Translations under genes and position numbers: made by a program
Assembly: GCF_006337165.1 (NCBI RefSeq)
Contig: NZ_CP040896.1
Location: 4,650,001 to 4,714,000, forward strand
Source: Hymenobacter jejuensis
Lineage (GTDB): Bacteria; Bacteroidota; Bacteroidia; Cytophagales; Hymenobacteraceae
Length of the DNA stretch: 64,000 nt
Direction: 5' to 3'
The notes under the pieces: model-generated
Database searches by the model: none
What the model was told of the DNA's origin: nothing
What the model saw: only the letters and a program-made list of their open reading frames with translations
Shown here: one piece after another, positions 52,570 through 59,607 of the stretch
How positions within the stretch are numbered: the first letter of the stretch is position 1
Layout of the letters: every line of letters begins with the position of its first letter

Positions 52570-53472
52570 CTAAAAGCTATTTACCATGCTGTTATGCAAG
52601 GTACGCGGCGACCAATAGCCGCTGGCGATGATCCGGCGGATGGTATAGAGCGGATCTTGCTGATCGCGCTTTTCGGCGAGGACAAAAGCTCCTACAAAAC
52701 CGCGCTTTTTCAGCTCCGGAATGGCTTCTGGGTTCCAAAGGCCGAATGGGTATGCGAAGTATTTGATGTCCTTGCCCGTGATTTCTTCGAGCGTTTTGGT
52801 GGGCTTGTCGATCTGCGTCACCCAATCCTGGCCTTGGTATTTCTTCACGTTGTGGTGATCCCAGGTGTGCGAACCGATTACGTTGCCTTCGTCGGAAAGC
52901 TGTTTTACCTGTGCCTTGCTCATGTAATTGGGGCGGCCCAACGATACGGTCATCACAAAATACACGCCCTTGAAGCCGTATTTCTCCAGCGTTGGGCGCG
53001 CGATCGTGAACTGATCCAGGTCGGTGTCGTCGAAGGTGAGCATTACTGGCTTGCTGGGCAGCGGCGCGCCGGTAGCCAAGTAAGCATACAACTGATCGGG
53101 CAGGATGGTGTGGTAGCCGCTGTCGGCCAGCATCTTAATCTGCTCGCGGAAGTTGGCTACCGGCACGATGTAATCCTTCGCGCCCTTCGAGTCGCGCGGA
53201 CGCCAGTCCCGGATCTGGTGGTAGCACAAAATCGGTACTTGGTCGCGGCCCAAAATGGTTTCGGCGCTGGCAATTTTGCCGGCCGGAATGCTGCTCGGGT
53301 CGGGGGCCGACGCGGATGCCGGAGCCGCAGTGGTAGCCGATGAATCTTTGGCAGACTCAACGGCAGATTTGCTCATCGATGCGGAAGCCGTAGCGGATTT
53401 GGTTTCGCAGGAAGAGATGGAAAAAGTTGCGGCCAGGGCGGCAGCGAGGAACGCACTACGGGTTACTACCAT
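52570..53472 (-). CDS. Lipoprotein polysaccharide deacetylase (PgaB N-domain-like)
   Basis: A 300-residue lipoprotein: signal MVVTRSAFLAAALAATFSIS, then a cysteine (FSISSC) as lipobox and a long Ser/Ala linker. The deacetylase domain has VPILCYHQI, TFDDTDLDQ (Asp148-Asp149), SHTWDHHNV (metal ligands His202, His206), YFAYPFG and a late AFVLAEKRDQQDP segment. This is the PgaB/IcaB-type arrangement (YHxI, then TFDD). It is convergent with the beta-helix gene. The ATG at 53472 is preferred to the longer frame (53499). Confidence 0.88.
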   Translation of the reverse strand: MVVTRSAFLAAALAATFSISSCETKSATASASMSKSAVESAKDSSATTAAPASASAPDPSSIPAGKIASAETILGRDQVPILCYHQIRDWRPRDSKGAKDYIVPVANFREQIKMLADSGYHTILPDQLYAYLATGAPLPSKPVMLTFDDTDLDQFTIARPTLEKYGFKGVYFVMTVSLGRPNYMSKAQVKQLSDEGNVIGSHTWDHHNVKKYQGQDWVTQIDKPTKTLEEITGKDIKYFAYPFGLWNPEAIPELKKRGFVGAFVLAEKRDQQDPLYTIRRIIASGYWSPRTLHNSMVNSF

Positions 53473-53601
53473 GTGAACGGCGCTGCAAAGCGAGCGCAAG
53501 AGAATCTTTGAAAAGAAAAAGAGGTGATGAAAAGCCGCAACGACTGACTTTGTACCTTCGCGTTGACCTTACGGGTTACAAATCAACAGCTTCTTTTCCG
53601 C

Positions 53602-54471
53602 ATGGACAAACTCCGAGGCACGGGCGTTGCGCTCGTTACGCCCTTTACTCCCGCCCCCGACCACGCCGTAGATTATGCGGCTCTGCGGCGCTTGCTCGAT
53701 TTTACGATTGAAGGCGGCGTCGAATACCTTGTCATCAACGGCACCACCGCCGAATCGCCCACCGTTACCCCCGACGAAAAAAACGAAATCCTGCGGGTGG
53801 TGAAAGAGCATGTAGCAGGCCGTGTACCGCTCGTGTACGGCATCGGCGGCAACGACACGGCCGGCGTCGAAGCCACTTTTCGCTCAACTGACCTCACCGG
53901 CATCACTGCGATTTTGTCGGCCAGCCCGGCTTATAACAAGCCTTCGCAAGCCGGTATTATTCAGCACTATCTGCGGCTGGCCGATAGCAGCGCGTTGCCT
54001 ATCATCCTCTACAACGTACCCGGCCGGACCAGCTCCAACATGACCGCCGAAACCACCCTCCGGCTGGCGCAACACCACAACATCATCGGCATCAAGGAAG
54101 CCAGCGGCAACATGGAGCAATGCATGACCATTGCGGCACGTCGCCCGGCGGGTTTCTTGCTCATCAGCGGCGACGATCTGCTCACTACGTCCTTGGTTTC
54201 TTTTGGGGCCGAGGGCGTGATTTCGGTGTTGGGCAATGCTTTTCCGAAGCGCATGAGCGACATGACGCGCTTGGCCCTCGACGGTCATTATGCCGAGGCC
54301 AGCAAGTTGCTCTACGAATTTCTCCCTCTGAACCCGCTGATGTACGAGGAAAGCAACCCCGTGGGCGTGAAAGCAGCCTTGGAAGCCTTGGGCTTATGCT
54401 CGGCAGCAGCGCGGTTGCCGTTATTGGAAGCGTCGGCAAGCCTCAAAGATCGCATTCAGAAGTTGCTGTAA
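53602..54471 (+). CDS. dapA: 4-hydroxy-tetrahydrodipicolinate synthase DapA
   Basis: A 289-residue class I aldolase of lysine and diaminopimelate synthesis, condensing pyruvate with aspartate semialdehyde. The Schiff-base lysine is Lys165 in GIKEASGNM, Tyr137 is in YNVPGRT, and GTTAESPTV marks the N-terminal substrate loop. The ATG at 53602 gives a standard length; the in-frame ATG at 53563 is too long. It is monocistronic with its own terminator. Confidence 0.96.
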   Translation: MDKLRGTGVALVTPFTPAPDHAVDYAALRRLLDFTIEGGVEYLVINGTTAESPTVTPDEKNEILRVVKEHVAGRVPLVYGIGGNDTAGVEATFRSTDLTGITAILSASPAYNKPSQAGIIQHYLRLADSSALPIILYNVPGRTSSNMTAETTLRLAQHHNIIGIKEASGNMEQCMTIAARRPAGFLLISGDDLLTTSLVSFGAEGVISVLGNAFPKRMSDMTRLALDGHYAEASKLLYEFLPLNPLMYEESNPVGVKAALEALGLCSAAARLPLLEASASLKDRIQKLL

Positions 54472-54492
54472 GACAATAAATTACCATAACAG

Positions 54493-54526
54493 AAAAGCCC
54501 TGCCGGTTGTCCGACAGGGCTTTTTT
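54493..54526. terminator. Bidirectional terminator after dapA
   Basis: Arms AAAAGCCCTGCCGG and CCGACAGGGCTTTT (one mismatch), with T runs on the plus side. Confidence 0.88.
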
Positions 54527-54546
54527 ATGTCTGATGATCAAATTGG

Positions 54547-55278
54547 CTACCAGCCGCTGGCGAGCACATCGGCGACGTGCATGGTTTTGATAGGCTTTTT
54601 CTCGCGGCGAATGTAGGCGTCGAGGTGCATGAGGCAGCTCGTGTCGGTGCTCACGACGTAGTCGGCGCCGGTGGCCAGCGCATTTTCCACTTTCTGCTCG
54701 GCCATGGCGACAGAAATCGCTTCGAATTTGACGGCAAACGTGCCGCCGAACCCGCAGCAGGTTTCGCTTTCGTTCATTTCCACGCGTTCGAGGCCTTGCA
54801 CTGCGTCCAGCAAGAGCCGCGGCGCTTCCTTGATGCCGCACTCGCGCAGGGCCGAGCACGAATCGTGGTACGTGTATTTGCCCGGCAGCTGCGCCCCCGC
54901 GATCTGTTTCACGCCCAACACATCCACCAGAAACTCCGTCATTTCGAAAATGCGGCGCTGCAAGCCGTGGTACCGCGCCTGGTCGGCGGTGCCGTCGAAC
55001 AGCTCGGCGTAGGCGTTGCGCACCATGCCCACGCACGACCCCGACGGGCTCACGATGTAGCGGTCGGGCTGGTTAGGGAAATCGTCTAAAAACTTACAGG
55101 CTACCTGGTGGCTTTCCTGCTTATACCCAGCATTATAGGCTGGCTGGCCGCAGCAAGTCTGGTTGGCATTGTAATGCACTTCGCACCCCACTGACTCCAG
55201 CACTTTCACCATGTTCATGGCCGTTTGCGGAAACAATTGATCGACGAAGCAAGGAATAAATAAATCGACAGCGGGCAT
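54547..55278 (-). CDS. CCG-domain (LutA/YkgE-like) Fe-S-type protein
   Basis: A 243-residue protein of the LutA/YkgE/GlcF half-domain family with paired CCG modules: FIPCFVDQLFPQTA, then NQTCCGQPAYNAG, and later YHDSCSALRECGI followed by SETCCGFGG. LutA proteins act with LutB and LutC in lactate oxidation. LutB and LutC are not next to it here, so the partner is unknown. It lies 85 bases downstream of the HMG-CoA lyase gene on the same strand, with a perfect palindrome between. Confidence 0.88.
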   Translation of the reverse strand: MPAVDLFIPCFVDQLFPQTAMNMVKVLESVGCEVHYNANQTCCGQPAYNAGYKQESHQVACKFLDDFPNQPDRYIVSPSGSCVGMVRNAYAELFDGTADQARYHGLQRRIFEMTEFLVDVLGVKQIAGAQLPGKYTYHDSCSALRECGIKEAPRLLLDAVQGLERVEMNESETCCGFGGTFAVKFEAISVAMAEQKVENALATGADYVVSTDTSCLMHLDAYIRREKKPIKTMHVADVLASGW

Positions 55279-55362
55279 GAGAAACGGTTGAGAGTAGCTG
55301 GTGAGCAAGCTCAGAGGGAAGTGAAATCAAGCTAAAAATCCACCGAGATGAATTTTTCAATA

Positions 55363-55399
55363 TATCTATAAGTAATTGACAATCAATTACTTATAGATA
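55363..55399. repeat. AT-rich palindrome copy 9 (perfect 17-bp arms)
   Basis: Perfect arms TATCTATAAGTAATTGA (55363-55379) and TCAATTACTTATAGATA (55383-55399) around CAA. It begins one base after the HMG-CoA lyase stop and is the best copy in the window. Unlike most copies it is not followed by a GC-rich terminator. Confidence 0.9.
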
Positions 55400-55400
55400 A

Positions 55401-56246
55401 CTAGTTAAAAACAGATTGGGCGTAAGACTGGGCGGCGGCGAAAGCCTCCAGGTCTAGCCCCAAATCTACGTGATGGCTGCTGAAAAAAGCCACCATATTT
55501 TCGGTGGGCATGTTGCCGGTCAGTTGGTCGGCGGCCATGGGGCAGCCACCGATGCCGCCAATGGCCCCGTCGAAACGGCGACAACCGGCCAGATACGCGG
55601 CTTCGACCTTTTCTTGCCACGTAGTCGGGGTCGTGTGCAGGTGCGCTCCGAATTCGATGGTCGGAAACTCAGGGATGAGTTGGCTGAACAACGGCGCGAT
55701 TGTGTCCGGCGACGAAACGCCAACGGTATCGGATAAGGCCACAACGCGCACGCCCATGTCGGCGAGGTTTTGCGTAAACTCAGCAACCGTTTCGGGTCCC
55801 CACGGATCACCGTAAGGATTACCAAAGCCCATGGAAAGGTAGGTAACGAGCGTTTTATCGTTTTTTTCGCAGAGGTCCTGCATGTGCGCCAGCTCGGTAA
55901 GCGCCTCCGCAATCGTCTTGTTGGTGTTACGCAGCTGGAACGTCTCTGAAACCGACAGTGGGAAGCCTAAATAGCTGATTTCAGGGAAAGAAGCGGCCGT
56001 TTCAGCACCGCGCAGGTTGGCCACTATGGCCAGCAGTTTGGTGCGGGTAGTGCTCAGGTCTAGGCCGGCCAGCACTTCGGCCGTATCGCGAAGCTGCGGA
56101 ATGGCTTTGGGCGACACGAAGCTGCCGAAATCGAGGGTATCGAAGCCGACTTGCAGCAATTGGTTCAGGTAAGCGGTTTTAGTAGCAGTCGGGATAAACT
56201 CGGGTAAGCCCTGCATGGCATCGCGGGGGCATTCGATGAGTTTCAT
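55401..56246 (-). CDS. Hydroxymethylglutaryl-CoA lyase
   Basis: A 281-residue TIM-barrel lyase cleaving HMG-CoA to acetoacetate and acetyl-CoA in leucine breakdown. It starts MKLIECPRDAMQGLPEFIPT (R-D active-site strand). Motifs are GFDTLDFGSFVSPKAIPQ, LSDTVGVSSPD, GAHLHTT (metal-binding His pair) and the signature DGAIGGIGGCPMA with the catalytic cysteine. The ATG at 56246 is used; the longer frame adds unrelated residues. It precedes the CCG-domain gene. Confidence 0.93.
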   Translation of the reverse strand: MKLIECPRDAMQGLPEFIPTATKTAYLNQLLQVGFDTLDFGSFVSPKAIPQLRDTAEVLAGLDLSTTRTKLLAIVANLRGAETAASFPEISYLGFPLSVSETFQLRNTNKTIAEALTELAHMQDLCEKNDKTLVTYLSMGFGNPYGDPWGPETVAEFTQNLADMGVRVVALSDTVGVSSPDTIAPLFSQLIPEFPTIEFGAHLHTTPTTWQEKVEAAYLAGCRRFDGAIGGIGGCPMAADQLTGNMPTENMVAFFSSHHVDLGLDLEAFAAAQSYAQSVFN

Positions 56247-56450
56247 AAAAAAAGGTGCGTGGAAGTGGAGGGCGTATCGGACAAAAGTAAAAGATAGGGC
56301 GAAAACCGGAGTGCTCCTCACTTTTAGCTCGACAGGCTGCATACGAAGGTTGCGGCGGGCAATCTGAAACTTCGGCAAGTTGACAACGAACTCCGTGCTT
56401 TCGTCAAAGGTTATAACGCCATATAAAGCGCTTGATTCTATTTTCTTCGA

Positions 56451-57803
56451 ATGATTTTTGGTTTTCGTTCCTACGCCTCGGGGCTACTCCTGCTACTTCT
56501 TCTCACGGCTTGCGGCAAGCAACAAACGCTGCAAGGCATCTTTCAAAAAGCGACGCCGCACGAGGCCTACGCCCGCCGCCTGCGGCAAACGGGCCTCGAC
56601 CAAACGGCCCTGGGCCACGACTGGCTCACGGCCGCTGACCGCGCGTTGCGTGACTCGCTGGTGGTTACGCTCCCCTTTCAGGAAACCGGGTATTTCCGCG
56701 CCGATCGGGCCACGGCTGCCTCCTATCGCTATGCCGTGCGCGAGGGCGAAACTGTGCGCATCACGCTGGCGCTGGGTGCTGGCACCGATGCCCGCGTGTT
56801 TCTGGATGCCTTTGAGCTGCGGCCCGACCGCCCGGCGCCCAAGCTGCTGGCTTCGGCCGACACTACGGCCCTGTCGTTCAGCTATGTAGTGGAGGACGAC
56901 CGGCAGCATTTGCTACGGGTTCAGCCCGAATTACTGCGCTCGGGGCGCTACACCCTCCGCATTCAGCGCGAGCCGTCCTTGGGTTTTCCGGTGCGAGGCA
57001 AAAGCGACGTTGCGGTGGGTAGTTTCTGGGGCGCCGACCGCGACCGGGGCGCTCGTCGCCACGAAGGCATCGACATATTTGCCAAGCGCGGCACCCCCGC
57101 CGTAGCTGCCGCACCGGGCCTGATCACGCGCGTGGACGTGACGCCGCTCGGCGGCAACGTGGTGTGGCTGGCTGATACCCAACACGGGCAACACCTTTAC
57201 TACGCCCACCTCGACAAGCAGCTTGTGCAGCCCGGCCAAATGGTACGCATCGGCGACACGCTGGGGCTAGTCGGCAACACGGGCAATGCCCGCACCACTA
57301 CGCCGCACCTGCACTTTGGCATTTACCGCGGCGGGCGCGGCGCCGTCGATCCGTTTCCGTTTGTACGCCACGCCGATGCCACGCCACCGGCACCACGCAC
57401 CAACCCCGAGCGGCTGGGCCAGTGGGTGCGCGTGCGCGACAAAAGCGCCGAGCTTCGTCGGACCCCTTCTCCTCGAACTGGCACCGTAACGGCGCTGGCC
57501 CGCAATACGCCCCTGATGGTAGTAGGCAGCCAAACCGACTGGTACCGCGTGCAGCGCCCCGACGGCACGATGGGCTACGTATTGGCGAAATCGGTGGTCG
57601 CGGCTGCCGACCCATTGCGCCGCGAATCGCTGGCTGCTGCTACGGATTTGTACAGCCAGCCCTCCGCCGACGCAGCCTCACTGGATACGCTGCCGGCCCA
57701 GACGCGGGTGGCCGTGCTGGGCGAGTTTCGCGGGTTTCGGCTGGTGCAAAGTCCTAGAGGAGAGATAGGTTGGCTGCTTGCCAAGCCCGCCCCGCATTCG
57801 TAG
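56451..57803 (+). CDS. Lipoprotein M23 metallopeptidase with SH3-like C-terminus
   Basis: A 450-residue lipoprotein (lipobox LLTACG). The N-terminal half is a beta-rich unknown domain (about 60-175). The M23 peptidase domain follows with RRHEGIDIF (His204, Asp208) and PHLHFGIY (His286, His288). Two SH3-like modules (WVRVRDKSAELRRTPSP and TDLYSQPSADAASLDTL) end the protein and probably bind the cell wall. It is likely a peptidoglycan hydrolase on the inner face of the outer membrane. Confidence 0.9.
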   Translation: MIFGFRSYASGLLLLLLLTACGKQQTLQGIFQKATPHEAYARRLRQTGLDQTALGHDWLTAADRALRDSLVVTLPFQETGYFRADRATAASYRYAVREGETVRITLALGAGTDARVFLDAFELRPDRPAPKLLASADTTALSFSYVVEDDRQHLLRVQPELLRSGRYTLRIQREPSLGFPVRGKSDVAVGSFWGADRDRGARRHEGIDIFAKRGTPAVAAAPGLITRVDVTPLGGNVVWLADTQHGQHLYYAHLDKQLVQPGQMVRIGDTLGLVGNTGNARTTTPHLHFGIYRGGRGAVDPFPFVRHADATPPAPRTNPERLGQWVRVRDKSAELRRTPSPRTGTVTALARNTPLMVVGSQTDWYRVQRPDGTMGYVLAKSVVAAADPLRRESLAAATDLYSQPSADAASLDTLPAQTRVAVLGEFRGFRLVQSPRGEIGWLLAKPAPHS

Positions 57804-57869
57804 CAAACTTTGTGCATTCTTCACCCGCCGTTCATATGGCCGGCGTTAGTTTGCAGTGGTGATTGGAGT

Positions 57870-57913
57870 AAACGCGGCATGACTTCTTGCAAAAGAAGTT
57901 GTGTCGCGTTTTT
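57870..57913 (+). terminator. Hairpin with T tract downstream of the M23 gene
   Basis: Arms AAACGCG and CGCGTTT with an inner CTTCTT/AAGAAG stem and five T. A TTAGTTTG box precedes it at about 57846, so it could instead end a short RNA. Confidence 0.6.
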
Positions 57914-57948
57914 CTGTTTGGGCAGATGTACCTCGCGGAAATGAAAAT

Positions 57949-57988
57949 CAACAGAAGGGGCCTTGCTTGCGCAAGGCCCCTTCTGTTG
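57949..57988 (-). terminator. Perfect 18-bp terminator
   Basis: Arms CAACAGAAGGGGCCTTGC and GCAAGGCCCCTTCTGTTG with a 4-base loop. On the minus strand a T-rich stretch follows; it ends the lipoprotein transcript from 58645. Confidence 0.8.
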
Positions 57989-58005
57989 ATTGAGTAAACA
58001 TATGT

Positions 58006-58041
58006 TTTTATAAGTGTTTGATTATCAAATTCTTATAAAAA
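58006..58041. repeat. AT-rich palindrome copy 10
   Basis: Core TTGATTATCAA with arms TTTTTATAAG and CTTATAAAAA, near-perfect, 7 bases after the stop codon of the minus-strand lipoprotein gene and before its terminator. Confidence 0.8.
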
Positions 58042-58048
58042 CAGCGCT

Positions 58049-58645
58049 TTATTCCGCGATCACAACGGCTTTCTGAAGCTTTTTGGCGTAGGCAATCCGA
58101 CGTTCCCGGCCGTTGTTGCTGATGTAATCGAACCCCACGGCTTTGGAATCTTCTTTTACCGAGGCCCAGGCCTGCGGGTCAATTTCGGCGGGTTGGGCAG
58201 CCGAGCGGGCCACGGCGGGTTGGACAAAGCGGTCTTCCTTGAAGAAGCTATTCATCGCTTTCAGAATGGCCAACTCTTTGTCGCGTACCGTGGTAGCGGG
58301 GGCATCCCCCAAGTCGGAGTCGCTCATCAGGGCGGTAGCCGGAATTACTTCGTTGCGGAGCGTGTCGCCTTTGCTGCTCAGAATCAGGAAGCGCGCCTGG
58401 GCCGTCGCGATTTTCGGCCCTTGCAGCAACAGCACGAAGTTATCCTTGGCTTTGGTATTAGAAAAATAATGCGTCGTCCGGACGGCGTTGAGCACGCTGC
58501 GGCTGTTGAGGCGGCTGCGTTGTGCTTCCGGCGTGGGCGTAAACACCTGCGGACTCTTGGCAGTGCCCATTTCGCGCTCGGTATTGATACAGGAAGTGGT
58601 TTGCAACAAGGTTGCGAAAGAAGCAAGGAGGAGAAGTTTCTTCAT
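58049..58645 (-). CDS. Hypothetical lipoprotein
   Basis: A 198-residue lipoprotein with signal MKKLLLLASFATLLQTTSC (lipobox TTSC). The body has one beta/alpha domain (SRLNSRSVLNAVRTTHYF, ARFLILSSKGDTLRNEVIPA) and ends in a basic helix. I do not recognise the family. The ATG at 58645 is preferred to the one at 58663. Confidence 0.7.
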   Translation of the reverse strand: MKKLLLLASFATLLQTTSCINTEREMGTAKSPQVFTPTPEAQRSRLNSRSVLNAVRTTHYFSNTKAKDNFVLLLQGPKIATAQARFLILSSKGDTLRNEVIPATALMSDSDLGDAPATTVRDKELAILKAMNSFFKEDRFVQPAVARSAAQPAEIDPQAWASVKEDSKAVGFDYISNNGRERRIAYAKKLQKAVVIAE

Positions 58646-58884
58646 TATCGGGCAATCGTCCATTAATACTTGTGGGCAAGATGGTAAACTCGTCAGCCCA
58701 TCGGGAGGGTTCGCTCAGGCAGCTAATTTTGTACCAAAGCTCGAATTCGGGGCTTTTTACCGGAAAATAAGTCGCAAGGTTATAGTCTGATGCTAAAAAA
58801 TGAATGCGGAATTCCGAGCTACAATCTGCCCTTGCAGTATCCGGCGCAAGCTTAAGGCTTGAGATTTGAATTCCAACGATTTTT

Positions 58885-59607
58885 TTACAGCCAGCCCAAC
58901 TCTATGCCTACTGTCCAGCGGGGCAACTCCGGGTATGCGGAGTTGGCGGCGCGGGTAAAAGTATCGGAGAGGCGATATCGCCCCACCAGCGCGTATCGCC
59001 CCGAACCCAGCCGGGCACCTACGCCATACGTCCACCGCCGCACGTAGTTGAGGCCGCGCTCGCTTGCTACCGTCCGCTTGGCGCCGGCAGCCCCGCCCCG
59101 GTCTTCGTAGTGATGCACGGAGCTTGCTACCCAACCGCCCCACCCCGTGAGGTCGAGGTAGCGCCCGATGGCGTTGCCCCGCCGCCCGTAGTTGAGCCGC
59201 ACAAAGGCTTCGCTTTGCAACTGAGGCAAGGCCACGTATTCGCGGTAATGCGTTTGGGCATCGGGCAATACCTTCTGGCTGTTCTGTTTGAGGTGATAGC
59301 TCAGGCGGGCATAGCGCAAATCCAGCCCGACAGAAGCAGCCTGGCTCAACCGAAACTTATTGCGCAGGCCCAGAAACAGCTCACCCGACTTGCCATACTC
59401 CAACGCGGCTCCCGCTCCGGCCGGAGCCCCAACCACGGCCGCATAACCCAGATAAAAGTGGTTGTAATACGTCCGGTTAGGGCCGAAGGAGCTCCGAATG
59501 GTGTCTTCGGCTACGTCGGCGCGCAAGAGCACTCGCTGGGCTTGAGCTGGAGGCGTCAGCCTCAACACCAGCGCCGCCCCGATAAGGAGAACAGTCGAAG
59601 CCTTCAT
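58885..59607 (-). CDS. Hypothetical outer-membrane-type beta-barrel protein
   Basis: A 240-residue exported protein (signal MKASTVLLIGAALVLRLTPP, ending AQAQ). Alternating aromatic strands (TYYNHFYLGYAAVVG, FLGLRNKFRL, LRYARLSYHLK, YALVGRYRLSDTF) and the final WTVGIELGW suggest a small outer-membrane barrel. No family is recognised. Its ATG overlaps the stop of the subtilase gene (ATGA), so the two are translationally coupled. Confidence 0.75.
   Translation of the reverse strand: MKASTVLLIGAALVLRLTPPAQAQRVLLRADVAEDTIRSSFGPNRTYYNHFYLGYAAVVGAPAGAGAALEYGKSGELFLGLRNKFRLSQAASVGLDLRYARLSYHLKQNSQKVLPDAQTHYREYVALPQLQSEAFVRLNYGRRGNAIGRYLDLTGWGGWVASSVHHYEDRGGAAGAKRTVASERGLNYVRRWTYGVGARLGSGRYALVGRYRLSDTFTRAANSAYPELPRWTVGIELGWL

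Noticed and set aside
54547..55278. A lactate-oxidation (lutABC) operon
   Set aside because: Only the LutA/YkgE-like gene is present. The neighbours are HMG-CoA lyase and dapA, and no lutB or lutC is visible.
43531..57835. A shared 15-base string TTCACCCGCCGTTCA before ligA (43533) and after the M23 gene (57820)
   Set aside because: A few 15-base matches are expected by chance in 64 kb, and the extension beyond it is weak. No third copy was seen.
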